The notes: generated by a model from the sequence alone, not told the origin. A DNA stretch of 64,000 nt from Streptomyces sp. NBC_01268 (GCF_036240795.1 NZ_CP108454.1:8368001-8432000); one strand, 5' to 3'. Shown: positions 44,361 to 53,628, counted from the stretch's first letter. Numbers and translations are program-made.

Positions 44361-44834
44361 ATGGACGGCCGGCGATCAAGACTGATACTCCTGTGCGGCC
44401 TTCCCGGTGCTGGGAAGACCACGGTGGCCAGGAAGGTGGAGCGGGAACTCTCCGCTGTGCGCCTGTGTCCGGACGAGTGGCTTGTGGAGCTGGGCTTCGA
44501 TCTCTTCGACGGTGAGGCTCGGGACCGCGTCGAGCGTCTCCTGTGGCAGCGCGCGGTGGGTCTGCTGGCCTCTGGAGCCGTTGTGATCCTGGAGAACGGG
44601 TTCTGGCAGCGTTCGGAACGCGACGAGATGCGGCTCCGGGCACGCGCACTCGGGGCCGAGGTCGAACTGCGTTACCTCGACGTGCCGATGGCGGAACTGG
44701 AGCGGCGCATCGCCCTCCGGAACCAGGAGCCGGGCTCGGTCGTGCTGACGGCCGAGCTGCTCAGGGAGTGCCAGAGCCGGTTCGAGGCCCCTACGCAGGC
44801 CGAGCTGGACCTGTTCGATCCGCCCCTGTTGTAG
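44361..44834 (+). CDS. AAA_33/zeta-like ATP-binding kinase
   Basis: A 157-aa P-loop kinase. Walker A is GLPGAGKTT (13-21), then RLCPDEWLVELGFDL, typical of small AAA_33 kinases related to zeta toxins and chloramphenicol phosphotransferase. The acidic VVILENGFWQRSERD and the lid Arg-rich segment follow. The substrate is unknown. Start ATG 44361 with GGCAGGTGA; a GTG at 44355 is also possible. It is divergent from the MarR gene. Confidence 0.85.
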   Translation: MDGRRSRLILLCGLPGAGKTTVARKVERELSAVRLCPDEWLVELGFDLFDGEARDRVERLLWQRAVGLLASGAVVILENGFWQRSERDEMRLRARALGAEVELRYLDVPMAELERRIALRNQEPGSVVLTAELLRECQSRFEAPTQAELDLFDPPLL

Positions 44835-44875
44835 ACGACGTGTGGAGAACGCCCGTCACGGCCCCTCTTGGAGGG

Positions 44876-44904
44876 CCGCTACGAGGATGGTGGCCTCGTA
44901 GCGG
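44876..44904 (+). terminator. hairpin after the kinase gene
   Basis: Perfect 11-base arms CCGCTACGAGG and CCTCGTAGCGG around ATGGTGG, about 40 bases downstream of the kinase stop. Confidence 0.7.
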
Positions 44905-45124
44905 ACCGCCGGTGCCGTACCTGGTGGCCACGGCTCGGTGGACACCGGGCCGATAAATTGCCGTGCGCGGTGCGGAGTCCGCCGTTACGGTCGTTCGTAT
45001 GTGTTCCGTCATCCACAACTGGCAGGCCCTGCGCACCCGGTCGACGCACTGACCGTGGTGTCGGCCGTCGCCGACACCGGGTCCCACGTCCACCGTTCAC
45101 CTCTGGATGACGAGGATCTTCACC

Positions 45125-45988
45125 ATGCGCGCAGACTCGCGCACCACTTTCGTATGCGTTCACGGCGGCTCTAGTAACGCTCAGGCCTGGGGTCCGTTGC
45201 AGAACGAGCTGGCCTTGCTCGGGTACCGGTCGCACGCCGTCGACCTGCCCGGTCACGGCGCCTTCGCGGACACCCCTGCCGCCTACTACCGGCAACCCCA
45301 GGACGTCACGGCACTCGCCGCCGCACCCTCCGCGCTGCGCGGTGTCACGTTGAAGGACAACGTGCGCCACGTGGTGGACACCCTGCGGAAGCTCGCCGCG
45401 CCCGGGCCGATCGTCCTGGTCGGCAACAGCCTCGGCGGTCTGACGATCAGCGCCGTCGCCAACGCCGCACCGGAGCTGCTCGACCGGGTGGTCTACCTCT
45501 CCGCGCTCTGCCTCAGCGATCCGGCCATGCTCACCGAGGCGTGGGACGTGGCCGACGACAACCTGCTGGACGCCGCAGTGGCCCGGATCGCGGTGCCGGA
45601 TGTACGCGATCCGGGCGTGGTCCGGCTGAACTGGCGGGCCGCCCATGCCGATCCGGACGTGTTCGCGGCGCTGAAGGCGGCCGTCATGGCCGACTCGACC
45701 GACCACCAGTTCCGGCTGCTGCTCGACTCCCTGGACCCGGACGAGACGTACGCGGCGATGGAGCCGGGGGCGTTGGTCCAGGCCGACGCGTGGGGGCGGG
45801 TGCCGCACACGTACGTCCGGCTCTCCGCCGACCGGAGCCTCCCCCTGGCGGTACAGGACCACATGATCCGCACGGCGGACGCACTGACCCCGCACCACCC
45901 CTTCGACGTACACACCCTCGCGACCTCCCACGTCGGCTACTTCAGCCGGCCACGGATCTTCGCGGAGCTGCTGACGAGCCTCTCCTGA
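45125..45988 (+). CDS. alpha/beta hydrolase
   Basis: A 287-aa serine hydrolase. FVCVHGGSSNAQAWGPLQNE (oxyanion HG), AVDLPGHGAF, the nucleophile elbow IVLVGNSLGGLTIS and a late His (LATSHVGYFSRP) are the standard fold markers, close to the salicylate-esterase/hydroxynitrile-lyase-like branch. The substrate is unknown. Start ATG 45125 with GACGAGG; an ATG at 45107 is a second option. A strong terminator follows directly. Confidence 0.9.
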   Translation: MRADSRTTFVCVHGGSSNAQAWGPLQNELALLGYRSHAVDLPGHGAFADTPAAYYRQPQDVTALAAAPSALRGVTLKDNVRHVVDTLRKLAAPGPIVLVGNSLGGLTISAVANAAPELLDRVVYLSALCLSDPAMLTEAWDVADDNLLDAAVARIAVPDVRDPGVVRLNWRAAHADPDVFAALKAAVMADSTDHQFRLLLDSLDPDETYAAMEPGALVQADAWGRVPHTYVRLSADRSLPLAVQDHMIRTADALTPHHPFDVHTLATSHVGYFSRPRIFAELLTSLS

Positions 45989-45990
45989 AG

Positions 45991-46030
45991 CGTCCCCCCG
46001 CACCCCGGTCGCCCGGGGTGCGGGGGGACG
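45991..46030 (+). terminator. strong hairpin after the hydrolase gene
   Basis: CGTCCCCCCGCACCCCGG and CCGGGGTGCGGGGGGACG form an 18-base perfect stem around TCGC. Confidence 0.85.
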
Positions 46031-46142
46031 TCCTCTCCAGGGGAGGGGCCCGCCCGGTCGAGGTGGACCTGATCCTTACTCGGCCAGCCCGCGGCTCGCC
46101 GCACTGGCGAGGCGGTAGTCGGCGTCCCGCTCGGCGAAGCGG

Positions 46143-46667
46143 TCAGGCGGCGCGGCAGAGTTCGGCCGGGTCGGTCCGGGACGAGGCGTGGGTCACGGTC
46201 GGGTGTACGGGACGGTCGGTGCGGACGGTGGCCGCGGCGTGCGAGCGCTTCCGCGCGAAGACGACGAGGCGCAGCACCGCGAACCGTGCGACACCGGCGA
46301 GTGCGGAGGCGGACAGGTAGACGGCCTGCCCGAGCACCGCACCGGGTTCCGCCACCAGCTGGTGGAGGACGAGTATCGCCACGCAGGTCACCACGTACGC
46401 TCCCCCCGCGGCTCCGGCGGACTGCACATGCTGACGCCAGGTCGCGCGCCCGCCCGCGCCGAAGGTGAAGCGGGCGTGCATCTCGGTGGCGAGGAGCGTG
46501 GAGACCACGGTGATCAGGGCGTTGGCCAGGATCCAGGGAATCCAGAAGGCGAGGAGCGGCACGGCAAAGCTGGAGGCGAGCCCCACCCCGCCGCCGCAGA
46601 GCACGAAGCGGGCGAAGGTGCTGAAGGCGCCGGGTCCTGCTTGCCGCCGGCCGCGTGCTGTCTCCAT
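46143..46667 (-). CDS. GtrA-family membrane protein
   Basis: A 174-aa protein with four membrane helices (FARFVLCGGGVGLASSFAVP, ILANALITVVSTLLATEMHA, GGAYVVTCVAILVLHQLVA, LSASALAGVARFAVLRLVVF). The TEMHARFTFG and FAVLRLVVFARKR segments are GtrA signatures. GtrA proteins are linked to flipping of lipid-linked sugars in cell-wall glycan synthesis. Start ATG 46667 with AAGGGGGCGG. It is divergent from a CorA gene; the gap holds an array of palindromes. Confidence 0.85.
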   Translation of the reverse strand: METARGRRQAGPGAFSTFARFVLCGGGVGLASSFAVPLLAFWIPWILANALITVVSTLLATEMHARFTFGAGGRATWRQHVQSAGAAGGAYVVTCVAILVLHQLVAEPGAVLGQAVYLSASALAGVARFAVLRLVVFARKRSHAAATVRTDRPVHPTVTHASSRTDPAELCRAA

Positions 46668-46691
46668 GATCCGCCCCCTTTGGTGACTCAT

Positions 46692-46728
46692 CCCGTGAAA
46701 CCCGTGAGACCCGTGAATCCCGTGAAAA
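46692..46728. repeat. four tandem 9-mers CCCGTGAAA-like
   Basis: CCCGTGAAA, CCCGTGAGA, CCCGTGAAT and CCCGTGAAA in a row just upstream of the GtrA start. A small satellite; it may have no function. Confidence 0.6.
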
Positions 46729-46760
46729 CGCGCACCCCTCGGCCCGTCGAGGCCGCAGAG

Positions 46761-46823
46761 TGCGCCATGCGTGGTGCCATTATGGCGCATGCGTGGCGCC
46801 ATCGCGAGCCATTAATGGCGCCG
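46761..46823. promoter_or_regulatory. three TGGYGCCR palindromes at 22-base spacing
   Basis: TGGTGCCA (46772), TGGCGCCA (46794) and TGGCGCCG (46816) are centred exactly 22 bases apart, about two helix turns, with further half-sites TGCGCCA (46761) and TGGCGCA (46783). The array lies in the 290-base gap between divergent gtrA and corA genes. Phased sites like this suggest cooperative binding by one regulator; none is known. Confidence 0.45.
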
Positions 46824-46956
46824 CCTGTGGCGTCATGGGTTCCGTGGGCCGGGGCGTGGCCAGAAAGTTGCAGGTCAGGTGCTGTTGGGTCGCCGGCCTG
46901 GCGAGGCGGGACGCGCCGCTGACAGACTGGCCGGCGATCTGCCGAAGGAGCACCCC

Positions 46957-48048
46957 GTGTCGATGATCCACCGCCTGCGCAGCGCGGTCCGCCGGACGTA
47001 CCGGCGCGCCGTGGACCTCAGCCACCCGGCGCGCTCGCCACTCGGCAGCGCCGTCGTCAACTGTGTGGTCTACGCGGACGGGGTGCGGCAGGAGGGCGTC
47101 CGGTCGGTCGAGGAGGCCGTGCGGCGCGTGCGCCGCAGGGGCGGCGGCGGCTTCGTGTGGATCGGTCTGCACGAGCCGGAGGAGAAGGAGTTCGCGGGGC
47201 TTGCCGAGTTGTTCGGGCTGCATCCGCTGGCGGTCGAGGACGCGGTCCACGCCCATCAACGGCCGAAGCTGGAGCAGTACGGCGACGTGCTGTTCGCCGT
47301 CTTCAAGACCGTTCGCTACGTGGAGCACGACGAGCTCACCGCCACGAGCGAGGTGGTGGACACCGGCGAGCTGATGGCCTTCACCGGACCCGACTTCGTC
47401 ATCACCATCCGCCACGGGGGCCACGGCTCCCTCGGCCCGCTCCGCGAGGCCCTGGAGACGGAGCCGGAACAGCTCGCCAAGGGGCCCTCCGCCGTCCTGC
47501 ACGCGATAGCGGACCATGTCGTCGACGACTACCTCGCCGTCGCCGACGCGGTGCAGGACGACCTGGACGCGATCGAGACCGCGGTCTTCTCCGAGCAGGG
47601 CGACCGTGGCGACGCCGGCCGGATCTACCAGCTCAAGCGCGAGCTCCTCGAACTCAAGCGGGCCGTGGCTCCGCTGGGCCGGCCCCTCCAGCGGCTCGCC
47701 ACGGAGCCGGTCACGATCGTCGCGCCCGAGATCCGCGCGTACTTCCGTGACGTGGCCGACCACCTGGCCCGGGTCGCCGAGCAGGTCGCCTCGTACGACA
47801 CCCTGCTCGACTCGATCCTCCAGGCCCATCTCGCGCAGGTGACCGTCGCCCAGAACGAGGACATGCGCAAGATCACCGCCTGGGCCGCGATCATCGCGGT
47901 CCCGACGATGGTCTGCGGCGTCTACGGCATGAACTTCGACCACATGCCCGAGCTGCGCTGGACCTACGGCTATCCCCTGGTCCTCGGCGTCATGGCCGTC
48001 GCCTGCTTCGTCATCCACCGGGGCTTCCGCCGCAACGGCTGGCTCTGA
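46957..48048 (+). CDS. corA: CorA-type magnesium/cobalt transporter
   Basis: A 363-aa CorA. The long cytosolic funnel (WIGLHEPEEKEFAGLAELFG, HPLAVEDAVHAHQRPKLEQY) ends in two membrane helices with the diagnostic GMN loop (VCGVYGMNFDHMPEL) and a basic tail. It forms pentameric Mg2+ channels gated by intracellular Mg2+. GTG 46957 has an excellent GAAGGAG site. A second, divergent-type CorA lies 720 bases downstream on the opposite strand. Confidence 0.92.
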   Translation: MSMIHRLRSAVRRTYRRAVDLSHPARSPLGSAVVNCVVYADGVRQEGVRSVEEAVRRVRRRGGGGFVWIGLHEPEEKEFAGLAELFGLHPLAVEDAVHAHQRPKLEQYGDVLFAVFKTVRYVEHDELTATSEVVDTGELMAFTGPDFVITIRHGGHGSLGPLREALETEPEQLAKGPSAVLHAIADHVVDDYLAVADAVQDDLDAIETAVFSEQGDRGDAGRIYQLKRELLELKRAVAPLGRPLQRLATEPVTIVAPEIRAYFRDVADHLARVAEQVASYDTLLDSILQAHLAQVTVAQNEDMRKITAWAAIIAVPTMVCGVYGMNFDHMPELRWTYGYPLVLGVMAVACFVIHRGFRRNGWL

Positions 48049-48274
48049 CCCCCAGCGCCAGGCGTGTCAGGGACGCGAGACGGCCGTCCTGGGCGCCCGC
48101 TCGTCGGTCGGCGCCTCGGGTGTCCAGGTGCAGGGCGGGCAGGGTGACGTCCCTTCGGGGTACCCGGCGCGAGGCTGGCGCGTGGCGCCGGAGCGTGTCG
48201 CGCGGGTTCGGGATATGAGTGGTCGCCGGCGGCGGTCGGCGGTGATCGCCACTGTTCGGAAAGGCGGGAGTCCG

Positions 48275-48760
48275 GTGACCGTCAAACCCATTCCCGAAGG
48301 ATATCCGCGCGTCACGCCGTACCTCTGCGTCGACGGAGCCGCGGCGGCGATCGACTTCTACGTCTCCGTGTTCGGCGCGAGCGAGCGGATGAGGATGCCG
48401 GCGTCCGACGGCAGGATCGGCCACGCCGAGCTGGCGTTCGGCAACTCGGTCGTCATGCTCGCGGACGAGTACCCGGAGATCAACTTCCGCTCGCCGAAGA
48501 CGGTGGGCGGGACGCCCATCACACTGCACGTGTACGTCGAGGACGTCGACGCGGTCTTCGCCAAGGCCCTCGCCCGTGGCGCGAAGGAGCTGTCGCCGGT
48601 CAAGAACGAGTTCTACGGCGACCGCACCGGGCAGTTGGAGGACCCCTTCGGCCACCGCTGGAATCTCGCCACGCACGTGGCGGACGTCCCTCCGGAGGAG
48701 AGGGAGAAGCGGGCCAAGGAGGCCCTGCAGTCCATGGAGTCGGCCCCGGACGGCGACTGA
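48275..48760 (+). CDS. VOC-family (PhnB/glyoxalase-like) protein
   Basis: A 161-aa vicinal-oxygen-chelate protein: VTPYLCVDGAAAAIDFYVSV (first beta-alpha-beta), RIGHAELAFGNSVVMLADEY, HVYVEDVDAVFAKALARGA and QLEDPFGHRWNLATHV. This is the PhnB/YdcJ-like layout, single domain of doubled halves. Ligands for a metal (His, Glu) are present but the substrate is unknown. The GTG at 48275 follows GGCGGGAG; a longer frame opens at 48128. Confidence 0.88.
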   Translation: MTVKPIPEGYPRVTPYLCVDGAAAAIDFYVSVFGASERMRMPASDGRIGHAELAFGNSVVMLADEYPEINFRSPKTVGGTPITLHVYVEDVDAVFAKALARGAKELSPVKNEFYGDRTGQLEDPFGHRWNLATHVADVPPEEREKRAKEALQSMESAPDGD

Positions 48761-48766
48761 AGCGCC

Positions 48767-49822
48767 CTACTCGATGGGGGCTGCCGGGAGGCGCGGGACG
48801 CCGTCGCTCGCATCCTGCGTCTTCGGCGCCGAGTGGCGGCGCCGCCTTCGCAGCCAGACGTACAGCGCCAGGCAGGGCAGCAGCAGTCCGCAGACGCTGA
48901 GGGTGAGGAACGCGGTGAAGCTGGTGATGTGGGTGACCAGCCAGTCGAAGTTCTGCCCGAAGAAGCCGACGACGAAGGACAGCGGGAGGAACACGGTCGC
49001 GACGATCGTCAGCCGCTCCATCGTGGCGCTCTGCCTGAGGTTGATCTTGTTCTGCTCGACGGAGATCACCGCGATGTTCGCTTCCAGGACGGTGGTCAGA
49101 AGGTCCCGTTGGGCGGCGACCTCCTCGTTGACCAGCAACAAGTGGTCGTGCACGTCGCGGAAGTACGGCAGGAGTTCCGTCGGTGATCTGCCGGGCGGCA
49201 AGCGTCGGGCCAGCACGGTGAGCAGCGGGTGCACGGCGCGGTAGAAGTCGGTGGCCTCGCGGCGCAGGGAGTAGATCCGCTCGGTCGGGGCGACCGTACC
49301 GGAGAACACCGTGGACTCGATCTGCTCGATGTCCCGTTCGAGCTCTGTGACGACGGGCGCGTAGCTGTCGACGACCTGATCCAGGATCGCCCACAGCGTC
49401 GAGGCGCTGCCGGTCCGTAGCAGCTCGGGGCGGTGTTCGAGTCTGCTGCGGGCGCCGGTCAGTTCGCTGGCGATGCCCTGGCGGACGGTGATGACGAAGC
49501 GCTCGGCGAGGAACACGCTGATCTCGCCGGTGTCGATCTCCTCGCGCTCGTCGTCGTAGCGCGCGGTGCGCAGGATGATCAGCTCCGTGCCGTCCTCGTA
49601 TTGCTCGGCCTTCGGTCGCAGGTGGAAGGCCTGGGCGTCCTCGACGGCGAGTTCGTGCAGTCCGAAGCAGTCGCGTACCCGGGCCAGTTCCTCGGGGCCT
49701 GGTTCGAACATGCCGAGCCAGACGAATCCGCCCTGCCGGCAGCGGGCGGCGGCCTCCTCCAGCGGCATGGGGCCCACGTGCTGTCGGTGCCCGTCCCGGT
49801 AGTGTGCGCAGTCGACGATCAT
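48767..49822 (-). CDS. CorA-like cation transporter with GQN loop
   Basis: A 351-aa CorA-family protein. Two C-terminal helices flank SFVVGFFGQNFDWLVTHITS; the usual GMN is GQN. Changes at this Met occur in atypical CorA/ZntB-like members and may alter ion selectivity or direction. The N-terminal half has GGFVWLGMFEPGPEELARVR. Start ATG 49822 with GGAGGAAG. It converges on the VOC gene. Confidence 0.88.
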   Translation of the reverse strand: MIVDCAHYRDGHRQHVGPMPLEEAAARCRQGGFVWLGMFEPGPEELARVRDCFGLHELAVEDAQAFHLRPKAEQYEDGTELIILRTARYDDEREEIDTGEISVFLAERFVITVRQGIASELTGARSRLEHRPELLRTGSASTLWAILDQVVDSYAPVVTELERDIEQIESTVFSGTVAPTERIYSLRREATDFYRAVHPLLTVLARRLPPGRSPTELLPYFRDVHDHLLLVNEEVAAQRDLLTTVLEANIAVISVEQNKINLRQSATMERLTIVATVFLPLSFVVGFFGQNFDWLVTHITSFTAFLTLSVCGLLLPCLALYVWLRRRRRHSAPKTQDASDGVPRLPAAPIE

Positions 49823-50013
49823 GGTCTTCCTCCTGGCGTCCAGCCCACCGCGCCGCCTGTCGTAGCGCGTCGTAGCGCTCGTGTACGCCTCGTAGCCGGA
49901 GACGCTCCTCCGATCCCGCGGGACGTGACCTCAGCGGCCGCTCGCGTCGGCCCGCACCGCCCATGGCCTATCGCCTTGGCCTGTATATCCCATTTAATCC
50001 AGATTGCTCGCTT

Positions 50014-50865
50014 ATGGGGAAACATGGCGGCATCAGCCGTCGGTCCGTGCTGAAGGCCCTCCCCGTCGCGGGTCTCGCGGCGGTGCCCGGCGGAATCATG
50101 GCCATATGGCGTGTGGCCGCGGCGCCGACGCCCTATCCGCAGCCCGCCGTCCCGGCCTCGCGGCCGGTGCCCGGTTCGGTGTCGCCGGTGCTGGAGCAGA
50201 CGCTCGACGTCCGGTTCACGGACATCTCCGTGCCGGGCCTCGGCCCGATCACCACGCGCACCTACAACGGGGCGATCCCGGGCCCCACCCTGCGCGTGTG
50301 CGGCGGGCAGACCCTGCGGCTGACGCACATCAACGGCCTTCCGCCCCACCCGCCGCACACCGGCGGCCACAACACACCGCACCACCCGAACAGCTTCAAT
50401 CTGCACACGCAGGGGATCCACGTCTCCCCGTCCGGGGACGCCGACAACGGCCTGCGCGAGTTCGCGCCGCGCACCACGGACGAGGCCACCGCCGGCGCGC
50501 CGGAGCAGCGGTACGTGACGATCGTCCACGTGCCGGTCGACCATCCCGCCGGCACCTACTGGTACCACCCGCACCTGCACGGAGGCGTCGCGGAGCAGAT
50601 CGTCGGCGGCATGGCCGGGATGAGCATCGTCGAAGGCGACGTCGACGAGGTCCCCGAGATCAAGGCCGCCGCCGACCTCGTCGTGTGCATCAACGAACTC
50701 AAGGTCAAGGACGGCAAGATCCCCGCCTTCACCTCGGGTGGCTAGGTGGCCGGGGTCCTTCCACGTTCGCCGTCAACGGCACCGTCAACCCCACCCTCCG
50801 GTTGCGCCCCGGCGAGGTGCAGCGGTGGCGGCTGGTCGCCGCGACCGCCTTCACCGCCCTGCGAG
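50014..50865 (+). pseudogene. multicopper oxidase, N-terminal half
   Basis: ATG 50014 gives a Tat signal (SRRSVLKALPVAGLAAVPGG), then cupredoxin domain 1 with copper motifs NLHTQGIHVSPSGDADNGLR and YWYHPHLHGGVAEQ. A stop appears at 50745 (PAFTSGG), but the shifted frame continues correctly with STFAVNGTVNPTLRLRPGEV and QRWRLVAATAFTALRD before the homology ends near 50865 at the Nudix fragment. The C-terminal domain and the last copper sites are gone, so it is inactive. The AT-rich stretch before the start (TGTATATCCCATTTAATCC) may be its promoter. Confidence 0.75.
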
Positions 50866-50880
50866 ACGAATGGGGGTGGG

Positions 50881-51352
50881 TCAGTCGCGCAGGCGTCCGA
50901 GCAGTGCGCCTTGTCCGGACTGGAGCACGTGAGCGGTCTCCAGCGGGATCCAGAAGCACTCGAACCGCTTCGTCTCACCGTGCCCGTCGTGGTCCTCCTG
51001 GCTCGGCCACCGCTCCGGGGTCGATTCGGCCAGCTCCAGGTGGAAGACGTGCCGCTCCTGGATTTCGGCCCGGTACGGGCCCATGTCGTACGCGGTCACG
51101 CCGAGCTTGCGCCACGATCTTGAAGTCCGCGAGGCCGGTCTCCTCGCGGGCCTCGCGCAGCGCCGCCGCCTCGGGCGCTTCGCCCTCTCGGATGCTGCCG
51201 GCCGGGACCTGGGCGCCGACCTCCTCCCAGGGGAAGTCGACGTGGCGGTGGACCAGCAGTCGGCCGTCGCGCACGATGTAGCACAGCGCCTTGGCCTTGG
51301 TGACCTTGTCGGACAGGAGGTTCTCCTCAGGAGTGACCTCGGACGCGGTCAG
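50881..51352 (-). pseudogene. Nudix hydrolase, frameshifted
   Basis: The first frame reads LVHRHVDFPWEEVGAQVPAG, then the Nudix box GSIREGEAPEAAALREAREE TGL. Near 51115 the frame changes and continues GVTAYDMGPYRAEIQERHVF, HGETKRFECFWIPLETAHVL to a stop at 50881. All parts of a normal protein of about 150 aa are present, so one base change separates it from an intact gene. No good start codon is seen near 51352. It abuts the multicopper oxidase fragment. Confidence 0.65.
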
Positions 51353-52074
51353 CGGTAGTCGTTGAGCCAGTCGCCCGGAATCAGGTCACGGACGCGGTCG
51401 AGGTCTTCGGGCGTCCGGCCACGAGCCAGGACGGCCATGCCGTCGCTGCGTAGCAGGACGTCCTGGCCCAGGAACCAACGAGTCGCGTGCTCTTCCTCCC
51501 CGATGGGATAGGCCGGGAACGGCAGCTGGACACAGGTCTCTTGCAGCAGCTCGATGCTGGCGCCATCAGGGTCGAGGAAGTCGCAGGACTCTCCGTCGGC
51601 CTGCACAGACTCGGACAGAACGATCTCCATAAAGCACAGGGAAAGACGCTCCATCCAGCCCTCCCACCGCTCGGCGATCTTGTCGGACAAGTCGAGCCGG
51701 ATGAACACCGCAGGGTCGTCGTCCCGGAGTCGTTCGAGGAGGATGCCCCAGGATGCGGCTCCCTGGTTCTCGTGCCGGAAGACCAGGGCCTCTTTGGCGT
51801 CATCAACATGCAGTTCTGCCGGGCTGAGCAGCTCGTCATGGTTGCTGGTGAGATCCCGGCGGCGCCCGAACAGCAGATACGCCTCGCGCATCGCCGTCGG
51901 CAGCTGGACGCCCAGCCTCTCCTCCGCCGCGGCCAGATCGGCCTCCGTCCACCCGTCGCCGCTCTGCAGCGCGTCGGCCCAGTGGGCGGCGAAGCCCTGA
52001 ATGAAGCTCCATGCACCGCTGCGGCCGTCGACGCCTCGGGCGAGAGATGCAGCAAGATCGAACCCTTGTGTCAT
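51349..52074 (-). CDS. SMI1/KNR4-domain protein
   Basis: A 241-aa protein with the SMI1/KNR4 pattern: SGDGWTEADLAAAEERLGVQ (start of the domain), PTAMREAYLLFGRRRDLTSN and PAELHVDDAKEALVFRHENQ. It lacks a signal peptide. In bacteria such domains are often immunity proteins against polymorphic toxins, or of unknown role. No toxin gene is adjacent. Start ATG 52074; a longer frame is open to 52221. Confidence 0.8.
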   Translation of the reverse strand: MTQGFDLAASLARGVDGRSGAWSFIQGFAAHWADALQSGDGWTEADLAAAEERLGVQLPTAMREAYLLFGRRRDLTSNHDELLSPAELHVDDAKEALVFRHENQGAASWGILLERLRDDDPAVFIRLDLSDKIAERWEGWMERLSLCFMEIVLSESVQADGESCDFLDPDGASIELLQETCVQLPFPAYPIGEEEHATRWFLGQDVLLRSDGMAVLARGRTPEDLDRVRDLIPGDWLNDYR

Positions 52075-52512
52075 GCCAGGACGATATCCGTCCTGCTCAT
52101 TGCCCCGACAAGCCGACCAGGTGCTCTCGGAAGTCGGTTCTGGCACAGAACTTGGGGAGCGGTCGCGGAGAGTCATCGCAGCGTTCGACGTCCAAGAACG
52201 ATTGATGCCGAGTTCGTGCAACAGGGACCCTCGCGCAGTTCGTGGAGAATGCCAAGCTGCCCGGCAGTTTGAGCATGCCTCGCTGCGCCGGGTGAGAAGC
52301 CCCTTCTGGCAAGCGCAGGCTGCGTAGTTCCGGCTCCGGAAATGGCCAGGAGGAGCTACAGCTTGGGACGCTAGTGCTCTGACCGGAAACGATCACCGGG
52401 TTCAGTCCTGGTCCGGGCGTCGCGGAGAACTCTCATGCGGTCGTGTCATGTGTCTGTGCGCATGCGCCACAGTGGAGATCGATAGCCTGTCGTCCGTCGT
52501 GCCCCGACCGGG
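52075..52512. other. gene-free stretch with IS-end-like repeat
   Basis: No gene is supported. It contains the first of two direct repeats (52370-52409). Confidence 0.35.
52370..52409 (+). repeat. direct repeat, upstream copy
   Basis: Shares GCTAGTGCTCTGACCG and, after a short variable gap, CCGGGTTCAGTCC with the copy at 53736-53776, in the same orientation. Such motifs mark ends of IS elements in Streptomyces; no transposase is inside. Confidence 0.6.
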
Positions 52513-52665
52513 TTGACGTTGCGGATGTTCCAGGTCAACGAGTCACCACGTCGCTTCTGTGAGCGGCACGGATTCATCGCCACTGAGCACACCGACGGTC
52601 ACCGCAACGAGGAACGCGAGCCGGACATCCGGTACGTGTGGTGCCCTGGGAAGCAAGAGCTTTGA
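52513..52665 (+). pseudogene. C-terminal fragment of a GNAT acetyltransferase
   Basis: Fifty codons read LTLRMFQVNESPRRFCERHG then FIATEHTDGHRNEEREPDIR and stop normally at 52665. This is the last part of a GNAT N-acetyltransferase (NxxARxFYERxGF). The acetyl-CoA-binding core upstream is missing; it was probably cut by the insertion that brought in the repeat at 52370. Confidence 0.65.
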
Positions 52666-52863
52666 GGTGCTTCAAGCCATCTGGACGATTGGCCGTCTTC
52701 CCCAGCGCATGCCATTCTCGCTGCGGACGCGGACGGGAGCGCGTTCGCGTCGCCCTGGGGCTGAGCGGCCAGGCTGGATCACACCCTTGTCCGCACCCGA
52801 AGCAGTCTCTAACATCCGTCTCCGCGTCCCGTGCACCGCGTCCCGCGACGGAAGGCTGCCTCC

Positions 52864-53628
52864 GTGAGCGTATTCACTCTGCTGCCCTTCCTCCTGATAG
52901 GCGGCGCGGTGTTCTCAATCGCTGCGGTCTCCCGGAACAGACGTCGTACGGCCGAAGCACGCGCCCAGCGCGAGCGTTCCTACCAAGCCGCGCTGCCGCT
53001 CCCCACGATCGCTCTGGACCGCCAGAACGCGCTGGCACTCGAAGCCCTGGACGAGGTGTGCGCCCTGAGCGGCAGCGTCGCCGGGGTCTTCGTGGACATG
53101 GAGGGGTACTTCACCCGGCGCGGCTGGAACGCGGGCGACGTCTTCCTGATCACGGGCCGACTCGCCGCTCTGGACCTGGCCCACCAACTCGTGACCGCCA
53201 ACCACCCCTACAACCCGTACCGGTACCGGGCAACACCAAACGGAGTGAGGGAGAACATGGCGAACGCCGGCCGCGGGGCCAACGCCTCGAACATCAACGT
53301 CAACCAGACCACCGAACAGGGCGACAACACCTTCAACGCGTCCTTCGGTGCGGGCAACGCCTCGATGTACCAGGACCGTCAGGGTGAGGTCCGGAACCTC
53401 CACCAGCGGTTGGCGAACCAGCTGCGCGAAGACGCCGCCCAGGCCACGCAGGCGGAAGCGGACGTCGCCGAGAGCTACGCGGGGAACCTGGAATCGGCCC
53501 TCGCCGCCCCCGACGCCGAAGCCCGCGATGTGGCCCTGGGTCGCATCCACCGGTTCCTCCTGACGGCAGGCAGCGCATTCCAGGCCAGCCAGCAGCTGCT
53601 CAGCCTCCTCGGCCTACCCGGCTCCTGA
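52864..53628 (+). CDS. membrane-anchored protein with an Asn/Gly/Gln-rich segment
   Basis: A 254-aa protein; GTG 52864 follows GGAAGG. One N-terminal membrane helix (VFTLLPFLLIGGAVFSIAAV), then a basic stretch and a helical domain (ALEALDEVCALSGSVAGVFV, FLITGRLAALDLAHQLVTAN). Residues about 135-180 are unusually rich in Asn, Gly and Gln (ASNINVNQTTEQGDNTFNAS, FGAGNASMYQD) and might form beta-arch or amyloid-like structure. A long helical region follows. I do not recognise the family. It is the only clear gene between the two direct repeats. Confidence 0.65.
   Translation: MSVFTLLPFLLIGGAVFSIAAVSRNRRRTAEARAQRERSYQAALPLPTIALDRQNALALEALDEVCALSGSVAGVFVDMEGYFTRRGWNAGDVFLITGRLAALDLAHQLVTANHPYNPYRYRATPNGVRENMANAGRGANASNINVNQTTEQGDNTFNASFGAGNASMYQDRQGEVRNLHQRLANQLREDAAQATQAEADVAESYAGNLESALAAPDAEARDVALGRIHRFLLTAGSAFQASQQLLSLLGLPGS

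Noticed and set aside
46681..46802. Longer GtrA protein starting at 46802
   Set aside because: The extra residues come from the 9-mer repeats and the palindrome array; ATG 46667 has a good ribosome site.
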